From contig JAJDTL010000028.1 of assembly GCA_022827195.1 (NCBI GenBank), forward strand, positions 1 through 64,000: a DNA stretch of 64,000 bases, given 5' to 3'. The DNA is from Caldilineaceae bacterium (GTDB lineage Bacteria > Chloroflexota > Anaerolineae > Caldilineales > Caldilineaceae). Positions 41,980 to 51,223 of this stretch are shown here, piece by piece; position 1 is the stretch's first letter; every line of letters starts with the position of its first letter. The notes below the pieces were generated by a model that did not search any database, was not told the DNA's origin, and saw only the letters and a program-made list of their open reading frames with translations. Made by a program: the position numbers and the translations under genes.

Positions 41980-42963
41980 CTATTCGTATCGGATGCGGGG
42001 ATCGATTGTACCGTAGGTCAGATCGGTAATCAGGTTACTGGCGACGATAGTGAGTGCGGAGACGAGCACCATGCCCATGATCAACGGATAGTCGCGCGTC
42101 GCCACGCCGTCCAAATAAAGGATGCCCATCCCGGGCCAGTTGAAGATAGTCTCGATGATAATAGCCCCGCCGAACAGGCTGGGCAGCCGCAGACCGATGA
42201 TTGTGATCACCGGCAGGAGTGCATTGCGCAGGGTATGACGGAAGATTACCACCTTTTCGCTCAGCCCTTTGCTACGGGCGACGGTGACATAGTCGAGCCG
42301 CACGACCTCCAGCACACTCGAGCGTGTATAACGCATGATGCCGGCCGTCGTCTCAAGGCCCAGCACGGTGGCTGGCAGCGCCAGATATTTGAGTCGATCG
42401 ATGATCGTCCCCCAGAAGCCAAAGTCTCTGCCGATTGATGAATAGCCGCTGGTCGGTACCCAGCCCAACTTGAGAGAAAAGAGATAGATCGCGGCAATGG
42501 CGGCGAAGAAACCTGGGATGGAGATGCCGATGAAGGCCAGAAACGTAAGCAGGTAGTCGGGCGACGTGTACTGGTTCAAAGCCGAAAAGATGCCAAGGGG
42601 AATACCAAGGACAACAGATATCACCATGGCCGCGGCCATGAGGCGCAGCGTTGCGGGCAGACGGCGTGCAATCTCTTCGCTGACCGGAATCTTGCTGCGA
42701 ATGCGGACGCCGAGGTTGCCCTGGAAGAGGCCGCCCATCCACTGCAGATAGCGAATGGGAGCGGGTTGGTCGAGCCCGTACTTTTCGCGCAGTTTGTCGG
42801 CGTGCGAGCCATCGTCGCCGCCGGCCCCGGTCTCAAAGTCCATCAGGATCATGGCAGAGACGGCGTCGCCCGGGGCAAGTTCGGTGAAGGTAAAAGTGAT
42901 GATCGTGATGCCGATCAGCACGGGCAACATCTGGACGAGGCGGCGCAGAATGTAACGGTTCAT
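41980..42963 (-). CDS. ABC transporter permease, DppB/OppB type
   Basis: Partner permease, 327 residues, beginning MNRYILRRLVQMLPVLIGIT, typical of the family. Six membrane segments follow, with the large periplasmic loop after helix 1 (FTELAPGDAVSAMILM). The EAA loop is ARSKGLSEKVVIFRHTLRN. It lies between binding-protein copy 1 and DppC on the same strand. No ATP-binding subunits (DppD/DppF) occur anywhere in the window, so they must be elsewhere or shared. Confidence 0.95.
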   Translation of the reverse strand: MNRYILRRLVQMLPVLIGITIITFTFTELAPGDAVSAMILMDFETGAGGDDGSHADKLREKYGLDQPAPIRYLQWMGGLFQGNLGVRIRSKIPVSEEIARRLPATLRLMAAAMVISVVLGIPLGIFSALNQYTSPDYLLTFLAFIGISIPGFFAAIAAIYLFSLKLGWVPTSGYSSIGRDFGFWGTIIDRLKYLALPATVLGLETTAGIMRYTRSSVLEVVRLDYVTVARSKGLSEKVVIFRHTLRNALLPVITIIGLRLPSLFGGAIIIETIFNWPGMGILYLDGVATRDYPLIMGMVLVSALTIVASNLITDLTYGTIDPRIRYE

Positions 42964-42997
42964 TGGCAGTTCAAAGACTCGTGAAGGCTCGTTGGAA

Positions 42998-43036
42998 GTC
43001 AGTGGATAGCGGTGTTCCTACCCACTATCCACTGAC
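42998..43036 (-). terminator. Hairpin after binding-protein copy 1
   Basis: Arms 42998-43009 and 43025-43036 (GTCAGTGGATAG / CTATCCACTGAC) form a perfect 12-base-pair stem with a 15-base loop, 18 bases after the binding-protein stop and 35 bases before the permease start. It is built from inverted heptamer units. There is no strong T-tract, so it may stabilise or attenuate the transcript between binding protein and permease rather than end it. Confidence 0.6.
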
Positions 43037-43054
43037 CACTCGTCGTTGCTCCGT

Positions 43055-44782
43055 TTACTCGCCGGCCAGATACCACCGGTTCGGGAAGCGGTCGGCAGAG
43101 GGGTTATCCAACTGCCGCATGGTATTGTTGCACACGTCGGCGCTGAAGGCGAAGTAGCGCGTCGGCCAGAAGACGGGGATCTCACCCGCATCGGCGGTGA
43201 TGATCTCGGTGGCGCGGTACAGCAACTCTTTACGCTTTTCCGGGTCAGGCTCGGACATGGCGGCCTCGGACAGTTGGTCAAACTCTTCGTTGCAGTAGTG
43301 ACCTGCATTGCGGCCGGCAGGCCAACTGCGGTCGCAACCGAGAGAGAGTCTCAATTGATCGGGGTTGAACCAGCCGCAGCAACCGTAGGAGAGATGAAAG
43401 TCGTCGTTGTCCAGGACACGGGCGATCCAGGCGGGACCGTCGAGGTAAACGAGCTCGACCTTAATTCCGACGTCGGCCCAGTACTGCTGCATAGCAGCGT
43501 GGACGCTCTTGTTCTGGTCGTCCTGGTAGTAGGTGACGAAATCGATCTCCATTTCAGGGTCCCAGCCGGCTTCGGCCAGCAGTTCGCGTGCCTTGTCGGG
43601 GTTGTACTCGTACTTAGTGATATTGGGGCTTACGAACTCGGGATTTGTCATGCGAAGATGGAGCACCTCTGCCAGGTCGCCGTAGTAGGCTTCGGCCATG
43701 GCTTCGCGGTCAAGCGCGTAGAGGAGCGCCTGCCGGAGGCGTGCATCCTGCCACAATTCTCGGTTCTGGTTAGGAAAAATCGTCATGCCGCCTGCGAGCA
43801 GGCCGCCGAGCAGAACGATATCGGGGTCGTCCTTGTAGCGTTCGTATTCGACGGCGGTGACGCGGCCGGCCATGTGAATCTCGCCTTTTTCAAGCGCGGC
43901 AAAGGCGGTTGCGCCACTCAGGCCGATGCGGAAGATGATGCGGTCGATGTAGGGGCGCCCGGCGTAGTAGTCCTCGTTGGCTTCGAGGATGTAGTACTGG
44001 TCCGGCTCAAACTCACCCATGATGAAGGGGCCGGAGCCGACCGGGTTGCGGACGGCATATTCGGACTCGCCCAGTTCGGCGAAGGGGATGCCGTCGAGCA
44101 GATGCTTCGGCCAGATGTTGAAGGAGGCCATATTGTTGAGGACGCTGCTGCGCGCCCGCACCAGGTTCAGTTCGAGCGTATAGTCGTCGAGCACCTTGAT
44201 GCCCGAGATATCATCGGCTTCGCCGTTTTCAAAGGCCTCGGCGCCGACCAGCTGATCCAGCCCCGAGGTGCGTCCGTGGGAGGCACCGGTATCGGGGTGG
44301 AAGAACAGTTCCAGCGAGTACTTGACATCCTCGGCTGTCAGCGGCTCGCCGTCGTGGAAGCGGACGTCATCACGCAGGTGGAAGGTATAGGTGAGGCCGT
44401 CTTCAGAAACGTCCCAGCTTGTGGCCACGTCCGGATAAATGGTGACGGCATCGGTGTCGCGGTCGATCAGCTGGTTCCAAAGGTAGGGGTCTGCGGCCGA
44501 GAAGATAAACCAGTTGCTGCCCGTCATGGCGCCGGCGCCGCCTGCGATGATCACCTCGCCGCCATACTTGGGCGGTGAATCGGGGCAGACGTTTATCGTT
44601 GAACTGCCGACATCTGCGGGGTCGTACCAGAGCTCTTCGGGCTCGGCTGCGGTCTCTTCTTGCATCTCGTCCTTGTCCACCTCTGCCGATTCCGTGGCGA
44701 CTGGCACAGCGCAGGCTGCCAGCAGCCCTACCAGCAGGACGAGGAAGATGGCGAATCCAACCTGCTTCCCTGTGATTGACAT
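43055..44782 (-). CDS. ABC transporter substrate-binding lipoprotein, copy 1
   Basis: Extracytoplasmic solute-binding protein, family 5 (peptide/nickel/oligosaccharide type), 575 residues from the ATG at 44782. The signal sequence MSITGKQVGFAIFLVLLVGL ends in lipobox LAAC, giving a membrane-anchored lipoprotein, followed by an acidic Glu/Met-rich linker. The family pattern is visible in LTYTFHLRDDVRFHDGEPL and EDVKYSLELFF. A cysteine-rich YGCCGWFNPDQLRLSLGC segment lies near the C-terminus. It is the first gene upstream of the permease pair. Two close paralogues lie immediately upstream. Confidence 0.95.
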   Translation of the reverse strand: MSITGKQVGFAIFLVLLVGLLAACAVPVATESAEVDKDEMQEETAAEPEELWYDPADVGSSTINVCPDSPPKYGGEVIIAGGAGAMTGSNWFIFSAADPYLWNQLIDRDTDAVTIYPDVATSWDVSEDGLTYTFHLRDDVRFHDGEPLTAEDVKYSLELFFHPDTGASHGRTSGLDQLVGAEAFENGEADDISGIKVLDDYTLELNLVRARSSVLNNMASFNIWPKHLLDGIPFAELGESEYAVRNPVGSGPFIMGEFEPDQYYILEANEDYYAGRPYIDRIIFRIGLSGATAFAALEKGEIHMAGRVTAVEYERYKDDPDIVLLGGLLAGGMTIFPNQNRELWQDARLRQALLYALDREAMAEAYYGDLAEVLHLRMTNPEFVSPNITKYEYNPDKARELLAEAGWDPEMEIDFVTYYQDDQNKSVHAAMQQYWADVGIKVELVYLDGPAWIARVLDNDDFHLSYGCCGWFNPDQLRLSLGCDRSWPAGRNAGHYCNEEFDQLSEAAMSEPDPEKRKELLYRATEIITADAGEIPVFWPTRYFAFSADVCNNTMRQLDNPSADRFPNRWYLAGE

Positions 44783-45243
44783 TGTTCCCACTCCCTTTAT
44801 TTGGGTATGCTGCCCACATAGATGCAGGCGAGAGCCGGATGCATGAAACATACAGTTCGCCAGTTGGCGATGAAGCAAGCGTAGTCAATGCAATCGAAGA
44901 ACATATTCTGTCGGCGACACAAAGTGTCTCCCCGGCACCTTGGACCGGTGAGGATAGAGTACCGAGACGGTACACGTGGACTTAATCACGGTGGAATGGA
45001 TTAGGAAGCTCCATCCTTTTCATCGTAGCAGGGAAAGCGCGGCTGCAGCGATCCGGCTCACTTCTCTAGTCACACGCCCAGTCTAAACCAAACAGAAATC
45101 CGAACCCTTTGGGCGAAGTGGAATTGATGCCGACCCAAACATACTGAATCTGCGGCAGGTCAAAGGTCTATGAACAGCAGACCGTGGTCAGTGGGTAGCG
45201 GGACTGGCAACCACTATCCACTGACCACTCGTCGTTGCTCTGT
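44783..45243. other. Intergenic region between binding-protein copies 1 and 2
   Basis: 461 bases without a gene. It holds a 14-base inverted repeat TCGCCA-GT-TGGCGA at 44857-44870, 75 bases upstream of the copy 1 start, and the hairpin at 45184-45228 behind copy 2. No clear promoter was found. Confidence 0.6.
45184..45228 (-). terminator. Hairpin after binding-protein copy 2
   Basis: Arms 45184-45198 and 45214-45228 form a 15-base-pair stem with one G-T wobble and a 15-base loop, 15 bases after the copy 2 stop. The arm GTGGTCA-GTGGGTA-G is two heptamer units. The sequence between this hairpin and the stop is nearly identical to that behind copy 1, showing that gene and hairpin were duplicated together. 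Confidence 0.65.
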
Positions 45244-46974
45244 TTACTCGCCGGCCAGATACCACCGGTTCGGGTAGCGGTCGGCAGCGGGGTTATCCAA
45301 CTGCCGCATGATATTGTTGCACACGTCGGCGCTGAAGGCGAAGTAGCGCGTCGGCCAGAAGACGGGAACTTCACCGGCCTCGGCGGTGATGATCTCTGTT
45401 GCTCGATAGATCATCTCCTTGCGCTTCTCCGGGTCGGGCTCGGACATGGCGGCTTCTGACAGCGCGTCGAACTCTTCGTTGCAGTAGTGGCCTACGTTGC
45501 GGCCCGCCGGCCAGCTGCGGTCACAGCCGAGCGAGAGGCGCAACTGGTCGGGGTTGAACCAGCCGCAGCAGCCGTAGGAGAGGTCGAAGTCATCGTTGTC
45601 GTAGACGCGGGCGACCCAGGCGGGGCCGTCGAGGTAGACCAGCTCGACATCGACGCCGACTTCAGCCCAGTACTGCTGCATGGCGGCGTGGATGCGCTTG
45701 TTCTGGTCGTCCTGGTAGTAGGTAATGAAGTTGACCTCTTGCTCGGAGTCCCAGCCGGCCTCGGCCAGCAGTTCGCGTGCCCTATCGGGATCGTAGTCGT
45801 ACTTTGTGATGTTGGGGCTAACGAACTCAGGATTCGTGAGCCGCAGATGGAGGACCTCGGCCAGCTCGCCGTAGTAGGCTTCGGCCATCGACTCGCGGTC
45901 AAGCGCATGTATCAGAGCCTGGCGCACGCGTGCGTCCTGCCAGAGAGGCTTGTTCTGGTTGGCCCATACGGTCATGCCGCCGCCGAGCAGGCCGCCGAGC
46001 AGAACGATATCGGGGTCGTCCTTGTAGCGTTCGTATTCGACGGGGGTGACGCGGCCGGCCATGTGAATCTCGCCGTTTTCAAGCGCAGCGAAGGCGGTTG
46101 CGCCGCTCAGGCCGATGCGGAAGATGATGCGGTCGATGTAGGGGCGCCCAGCGTAGTAGTCCTCGTTGGCTTCGAGGATGTAGTACTGGTCCGGCTCAAA
46201 CTCACCCATGATGAAAGGGCCGGAGCCGACCGGGTTGCGGACGGCATATTCGGACTCGCCCAGTTCGCCGAAGGGAATGCCCTCAAGCAGATGCTTGGGC
46301 CAGATGTTGAAGGAGGCCATATTGTTGAGGACGCTGCTGCGCGCCCGCACCAGGTTCAGCTCGAGGGTGTAGTCGTCGAGCACCTTGATGCCGGAGATGT
46401 CATCGGATTCGCCGTTTTCAAAGGCCTCGGCGCCGACCAACTGGTCCAGCCCCGAGGTGCGGCCGTGGGAGGCACCGGTATCGGGATGGAAGAAGATTTC
46501 CAGCGAATACTTGACATCCTCGGCCGTCAGCGGCTCGCCGTCATGGAAGCGGACGTCATCGCGCAGGTGGAACGTGTAAGTGAGGCCGTCATCGGAGACT
46601 TCCCAGCTTGTGGCCACGTCTGGATAAATGGTGACGGCATCGGTGTCGCGGTCGATCAGCTGGTTCCAAAGGTAGTGGTCTGCGGCCGAGAAGATAAACC
46701 AGTTGCTGCCGGTCATGGCGCCGGCGGCGCCTGCGACGATCACCTCGCCGCCGTACTTGGGCGGTGAATCGGGGCAGACGTTGATGGTCGAGCTACCGAT
46801 ATCCTCCGGATCGTACCAGAGCTCGGCAGGCTCTTCCGCCATTTCTTCCCCCATCTCCTCCTCATCCATCTCCGCCGGCGCTGTGGCGGCCGGCGCGGCG
46901 CAGGCTGCGAGCAGCCCGACCAGCAGGACGAGGAAGATGGCGAATCCAACCTGCTTTCTCGTGATCGACATCAT
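45244..46974 (-). CDS. ABC transporter substrate-binding lipoprotein, copy 2
   Basis: 576-residue family 5 solute-binding lipoprotein, very close to copy 1 in sequence (identical long stretches from the signal peptide through the N-lobe to the C-terminus). The signal peptide begins MMSITRKQVGFAIFLVLL and the lipobox is LAAC, with an acidic linker EEMGEEMAEEP. AAGGAGGG precedes the start. Differences cluster around residues 340-420 (for example WANQNKPLWQDARVRQAL versus the copy 1 counterpart), a part of the protein that may touch ligand. Confidence 0.95.
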   Translation of the reverse strand: MMSITRKQVGFAIFLVLLVGLLAACAAPAATAPAEMDEEEMGEEMAEEPAELWYDPEDIGSSTINVCPDSPPKYGGEVIVAGAAGAMTGSNWFIFSAADHYLWNQLIDRDTDAVTIYPDVATSWEVSDDGLTYTFHLRDDVRFHDGEPLTAEDVKYSLEIFFHPDTGASHGRTSGLDQLVGAEAFENGESDDISGIKVLDDYTLELNLVRARSSVLNNMASFNIWPKHLLEGIPFGELGESEYAVRNPVGSGPFIMGEFEPDQYYILEANEDYYAGRPYIDRIIFRIGLSGATAFAALENGEIHMAGRVTPVEYERYKDDPDIVLLGGLLGGGMTVWANQNKPLWQDARVRQALIHALDRESMAEAYYGELAEVLHLRLTNPEFVSPNITKYDYDPDRARELLAEAGWDSEQEVNFITYYQDDQNKRIHAAMQQYWAEVGVDVELVYLDGPAWVARVYDNDDFDLSYGCCGWFNPDQLRLSLGCDRSWPAGRNVGHYCNEEFDALSEAAMSEPDPEKRKEMIYRATEIITAEAGEVPVFWPTRYFAFSADVCNNIMRQLDNPAADRYPNRWYLAGE

Positions 46975-47434
46975 TCAAACCCTCCTTGTCATTGTTGCAG
47001 TGCGCCCGGTCATGCGGGCGCGAGCCAGATGCATAAATCCAAACACGCCGTCGGCGAACGTTGTAGCAAAGTTTGCTGTCGCGTTCGAAAGTGAAGAACG
47101 GTTGCATTCATGGAACTGCTCCCGGTCCCCGCTGGCCTGAGAGGACCGAAACGCGAATCAGTGCAACAAGGTTGAAGCTCAATGCTAGAATCGACAAGAA
47201 GATGTGATCGGTGGCGCAACGCCTCCACTGCGGCCTCGACCAATCGACCTTCTCGAAAGCCCGGACACTCTGGTAGGTGCAGGACTTCTTCAGAACTCGG
47301 ATGTCCAGCAGCCGGTGCGTACAACGCGGCAATGCCAGGTTCCGCGCGGCCTTGTGGATCGCGGACGGCAGACGTGGGACATTGGACGGCAGGATTGCTG
47401 CCCGTCGTCCAATGTCCCTTTTGTTCAGCTGTTC
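46975..47434. other. Intergenic region between binding-protein copies 2 and 3
   Basis: 460 bases without a convincing gene. A perfect 7-base-pair hairpin (GCGCCCG / CGGGCGC, 47002-47021) lies in the presumed leader of copy 2. The hairpin at 47376-47418 stands behind copy 3. The rest shows no feature I can support. Confidence 0.6.
47376..47418. terminator. Hairpin after binding-protein copy 3
   Basis: Arms 47376-47388 and 47406-47418 (GGGACATTGGACG / CGTCCAATGTCCC) form a perfect 13-base-pair stem with a 17-base loop that can fold further. It begins 17 bases past the copy 3 stop. The plus-strand side is followed by TTTTG, the minus-strand side has no T-tract. It is not made of heptamers, unlike the hairpins behind copies 1 and 2. 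Confidence 0.6.
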
Positions 47435-49162
47435 CTACTCTCCGGCGAGGTACCAAGTGGCCGGGTAGCGTTCGGCAAACGGCTCGTCCAGTTGGCGGTA
47501 GACGTTGTTGCAGACGTCGGCGCTGAAGGCCGAGAATCGAGTCGGCCAGAAGACGGGGATTTCACCCGCTTCTGCGGTGATAATCTCGGTGGCCTGGTGC
47601 AGCATCTCCTTGCGCTTTGCCGGGTCGGGCTCGGACATAGCGGCTTCGGACAGCGCGTCGAACTCCTCGTTGCAGTAGTGGCCTACGTTGCGGCCTGCCG
47701 GCCAGCTGCGGTCGCAGCCGAGCGAAAGGCGCAACTGGTCGGGGTTGAACCAGCCGCAGCAGCCGTAGGAGAGGTCGAATTCGTCGTTATCATAGACGCG
47801 GGCGACCCAAGCAGGGCCGTCGAGGTAGACCAACTCGACGGCGATGCCGACATCGGCCCAGAACTGCTGCATGGCGGCGTGGATGCGCTTGTTCTGGTCA
47901 TCCTGGTAGTAGGTAACGAAGCTGACCTCCTGCTCGGAATCCCAGCCGGCCTCGGCAAGAAGCTCACGCGCCTTGTCGGGGTTGTACTCATACTTTGTGA
48001 TGTCGGGGCTTACGAATTCGGGATTTGTAAGCCGCAGATGGAGTACTTCGGCCAGCTCGCCGTAATAGGCTTCGGCCATCGACTCGCGGTCGAGCGCGTA
48101 GAGCAGCGCCTGGCGCACGCGAGCATCCTGCCACAAAGGCCGGTTGTGGTTGGCCCAGACGGTCATGCCACCGCCGAGCTGACCGCCGAGAAGAACGATG
48201 TTGGGGTCGTCCTTGTAGCGTTCGTATTCGACGGCGGTGACGCGGCCGGCCATGTGAACCTCGCCGTTCTCAAGCGCGGCGAAGGCTGTTGCGCCACTCA
48301 GGCCGATGCGGAAGATGATGCGATCGAGGTAGGGGCGGCCGCCGTAGTAGTCCTCGTTGGCATTCAGGATATAGAACTGGTCCGGCTCGAATTCGCCCAT
48401 CGTGAAGGGGCCGGAACCAACGGGGTTGCGGACGCCATACTCGCTGCTGTCCAGGTCGGCGAAGGGGATGCCCTCAAGCAGATGCTTAGGCCAGATGTTG
48501 AAGGCGGCCATATTGCTGAGAACGCTGCTGCGCGGCCGCACCAGGTTCAGCTCTACGGTGTAGTCGTCGAGAGCCTTGATGCCGCTGATCTCGTCGGCAT
48601 CGCCGTTTTCAAAGGCCTCGGCGCCGGCCAGCTGATCCAGCCCTGAAGTGCGGCCGTGCGATGCACCGGTATCGGGATGGAAGAACATCTCGAGCGAGAA
48701 CTTCACGTCCTCGGCCGTCAGTTGCTCGCCATCGTGGAAACGGACATCATCGCGCAGGTGGAAGGTATAGGTGAGGCCGTCGTCGGAGACATCCCAGCTC
48801 GTGGCCAGGTCGGGATGGATCGTGACTGCATCGGTGTCGCGATCGATCAACTGGCTCCAGAGATAGTCATCGCGGGCGCTGAAGGTGAACCAGTTGCCCC
48901 CTGTCATGGCGCCGGCGGCGCCGGCGACGACAATCTCGCCGCCCTGCTTGGGAGGTGAGTCCGTGCAGATGTGGATGGTCGTGCTGTCCACGTCTGCCTG
49001 ATCGTACCAGGGCTCGGCGGGTTCTTCAGCCATTTCTTCCTGCATCTCCTCTTCCTGCATTTCTGCCGGCGCGGTATCGGCGGGCGCGGCGCAGGCCGCG
49101 AGGAGCCAAACCAGCAGGATAAGGGAGAGGGTTAATGCAACGCTCTTGCTAGAAAACCTCAT
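47435..49162 (-). CDS. ABC transporter substrate-binding lipoprotein, copy 3
   Basis: 575-residue family 5 solute-binding lipoprotein from the ATG at 49162 (MRFSSKSVALTLSLILLVWL, lipobox LAAC), with AAGGAGAG eight bases upstream. The acidic linker is EEEMQEEMAEEP. It shares the same landmarks as copies 1 and 2 but is the most diverged (for example RNPVGSGPFTMGEFEPDQF, NANEDYYGGRPYLDRI). It is the most upstream of the three and may be the oldest copy. An inverted repeat at 49190-49215 lies just upstream. Confidence 0.95.
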   Translation of the reverse strand: MRFSSKSVALTLSLILLVWLLAACAAPADTAPAEMQEEEMQEEMAEEPAEPWYDQADVDSTTIHICTDSPPKQGGEIVVAGAAGAMTGGNWFTFSARDDYLWSQLIDRDTDAVTIHPDLATSWDVSDDGLTYTFHLRDDVRFHDGEQLTAEDVKFSLEMFFHPDTGASHGRTSGLDQLAGAEAFENGDADEISGIKALDDYTVELNLVRPRSSVLSNMAAFNIWPKHLLEGIPFADLDSSEYGVRNPVGSGPFTMGEFEPDQFYILNANEDYYGGRPYLDRIIFRIGLSGATAFAALENGEVHMAGRVTAVEYERYKDDPNIVLLGGQLGGGMTVWANHNRPLWQDARVRQALLYALDRESMAEAYYGELAEVLHLRLTNPEFVSPDITKYEYNPDKARELLAEAGWDSEQEVSFVTYYQDDQNKRIHAAMQQFWADVGIAVELVYLDGPAWVARVYDNDEFDLSYGCCGWFNPDQLRLSLGCDRSWPAGRNVGHYCNEEFDALSEAAMSEPDPAKRKEMLHQATEIITAEAGEIPVFWPTRFSAFSADVCNNVYRQLDEPFAERYPATWYLAGE

Positions 49163-49189
49163 CGTATGAACTCTCCTTGTCTTTTTTGT

Positions 49190-49215
49190 GTTGCGCCTAA
49201 AAGGATTGACGCAAC
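49190..49215. promoter_or_regulatory. Operator-like inverted repeat upstream of binding-protein copy 3
   Basis: GTTGCG (49190-49195) and CGCAAC (49210-49215) are perfect 6-base half-sites with a 14-base spacer, starting 28 bases before the ATG. A regulator-binding site is possible; no promoter boxes were assigned. Confidence 0.4.
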
Positions 49216-49635
49216 CAGCGTGGATTATTTCGAACGCGAAACCGGAGTGCATCTGCGGGATCTGCCCGTGTCTCCGGTGGAGATGGACGGTTGACTTCTG
49301 GACTGACGGAACATCGTGGACCCCGGTGGCGTGGGGTCCGGCAACCTATGCGTCTGACGAACGGGTGACGGCAAGAAGCCGCCTTTCCGGGCCGTTTGTC
49401 GTCCAATCTCTTCGATGAGGCAACGCGGGGCAGGATTAAAGTGGGACCAGGCCGTGCAGTACGGGAACCAGCCGATCCGGGCCGATCAACGCCAAAAGAG
49501 TACGCAGCCCCTACGATTTGACAACGCAATGTATACCACATGGCCGCGGACGACGTCAAATCGGCCCGATGCTCCTTTGGGGGACTTTGGGCGAGGCACT
49601 TCTCCGGCGGCTTTTGGAGGAGGAATGCGGCGTCG
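49216..49635. other. Non-coding stretch between binding-protein copy 3 and comM
   Basis: 420 bases with no gene I can support. A perfect 7-base-pair hairpin GGACCCC / GGGGTCC with an 8-base loop lies at 49318-49339. Confidence 0.55.
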
Positions 49636-51162
49636 TCAGATCATCGCCCGCGCCCGGTACTGCAACGCCTCTGCAAGGTGCGGCGTGTCGATCTCTTTGT
49701 CCCCGGCGAGGTCGGCGATGGTCCGTGCCAGTTTGAGGACGCGATGGTAGGCGCGGGCGCTGAGGTCCATTTGGCGCACGGCCGCCGTCATCAAATTTTT
49801 GCCCGACTCCTTGAGCGGGCAGAAGCGCTGTACCTCCCCCGGCCCCATGTCTCCGTTTACGACGAGGTTGGTCTTGTCCAGCTGGGCAAAACGGGCCTGT
49901 TGGCGGGCGCGGGCCTGCTCGACGCGTTGCCGCAGCTGTGCGGAAGGTTCGCCGCCTTCGAGGCTCGACAGCTTTTCGACGGGCACGCGCGCCACGTCGA
50001 CGTGGATGTCGATGCGGTCAATCAGGGGGCCGCTGATACGGCCCTGGTAACGCTGCACTGTCATCATCGAACAGTTACAGGGTCTGCGTTCATCGCCGAA
50101 ATAGCCGCAGGGGCAGGGGTTCATGGCGGCGACGAACATGAAATTGGCGGGGAACGAGAGCGTGCCGGCCGCGCGGCTGATGGTCACGACCTTGTCTTCC
50201 AGCGGCTGGCGGAGGCTCTCCAGGTTCTTGGACCCGAACTCCGGCAACTCGTCGAGGAAGAGGATGCCGCGGTGTGCCAAGCTGATTTCGCCGGGACGGG
50301 GCACGCGTCCGCCGCCGACCATACCGGCGTGGCTGATCGTGTGATGCGGGGCGCGAAAGGGGCGGGCGCGGATCAGCGGGCCGGCGCCGTTTAGCTCGCC
50401 GGCAACCGAATAGATGCGGGTGATCTCGAGCGATTCGCGCAGGGTCGCGGCGGGCAGGATCGACGGCAGGGCGCGCGCCATCAGAGTCTTGCCGCTGCCG
50501 GGCGGGCCGACCAAGCGGACGTTGTGGCTGCCGGCGCAGGCGATCTCGAAGGCGCGCTTGGCGTGTTCCTGACCGCGGATGTCCTTGAAGTCGACGGGGT
50601 AGACGACTTCCTCCTCGACGCTAAAGGTTGTCGCGTTCTGGCAGGGGATCTCATTCTGTCCGGTCAGATGGCCGATGATGTCATTGAGATGGGAGACCGG
50701 GTAGACGTCGATGCCTTCGATGAGGGCTGCTTCGGATGCGTTGGGCTCGGGAAGAAAGAGGCGGCGGTAGCCGCGCTGCTGGGCCATTGCGGCCATCGAA
50801 AGCGCGCCGTTGACGTGGCGTACCGCCCCATCCAGACCCAGTTCGCCGACGACGAGCGCGTCTTCCAGGTCGGCCAGCACCTGACGGGAGGCCGCCATTA
50901 TGCCGAGCGCGATCGGCAGGTCGTAGGCTGGGCCCTCTTTGCGGAGGTCCGCCGGGGCCAGGTTGACGGTCAGGCGGTGCTGGGGGTAGAAGAAGCCGCT
51001 GTTGGCGATGGCGGAACGAACCCGTTCCCCGCTTTCGCGCACAGCGGCGCTGGGCAGTCCGACAACTGTAAGTCTTTCCAGTCCGCTTGCAATATCTACT
51101 TCGACTTCGATCGGTTCGGCGTCCAGGCCGACGATCGCGCAGCTTCGCACTCTCGCTAACAT
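49636..51162 (-). CDS. comM: ComM/YifB-type Mg-chelatase-like AAA+ protein
   Basis: 508-residue AAA+ helicase-like protein; ComM promotes branch migration during natural transformation in some bacteria. The N-terminal Lon-protease-like domain starts MLARVRSCAIVGLDAEPIEV. The AAA+ module has Walker A GPPGSGKTLMAR, Walker B GILFLDELPEF and the NPCPCGYFGDE cysteine/Gly motif with an R-finger region. The C-terminal LSARAYHRVLKLARTIADLAG is the diagnostic end. GGAGGT precedes the ATG. It stands alone as a housekeeping gene. Confidence 0.96.
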   Translation of the reverse strand: MLARVRSCAIVGLDAEPIEVEVDIASGLERLTVVGLPSAAVRESGERVRSAIANSGFFYPQHRLTVNLAPADLRKEGPAYDLPIALGIMAASRQVLADLEDALVVGELGLDGAVRHVNGALSMAAMAQQRGYRRLFLPEPNASEAALIEGIDVYPVSHLNDIIGHLTGQNEIPCQNATTFSVEEEVVYPVDFKDIRGQEHAKRAFEIACAGSHNVRLVGPPGSGKTLMARALPSILPAATLRESLEITRIYSVAGELNGAGPLIRARPFRAPHHTISHAGMVGGGRVPRPGEISLAHRGILFLDELPEFGSKNLESLRQPLEDKVVTISRAAGTLSFPANFMFVAAMNPCPCGYFGDERRPCNCSMMTVQRYQGRISGPLIDRIDIHVDVARVPVEKLSSLEGGEPSAQLRQRVEQARARQQARFAQLDKTNLVVNGDMGPGEVQRFCPLKESGKNLMTAAVRQMDLSARAYHRVLKLARTIADLAGDKEIDTPHLAEALQYRARAMI

Positions 51163-51223
51163 CGAAACCTCCGGGGGATTGAGTTTTCGTCAGTATTCTT
51201 TGCTATTGGTCAGCAGATACAGT

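Noticed and set aside
43046-44578. A 510-codon plus-strand open frame opposite binding-protein copy 1, and similar ones opposite copies 2 and 3
   Set aside because: They are antisense to well-supported lipoprotein genes and have the composition expected from GC-rich codon bias; no known motifs are present.
49216-49635. Open frames in the gap before comM
   Set aside because: All are short, partly antisense to comM, and show no family pattern or ribosome-binding site.
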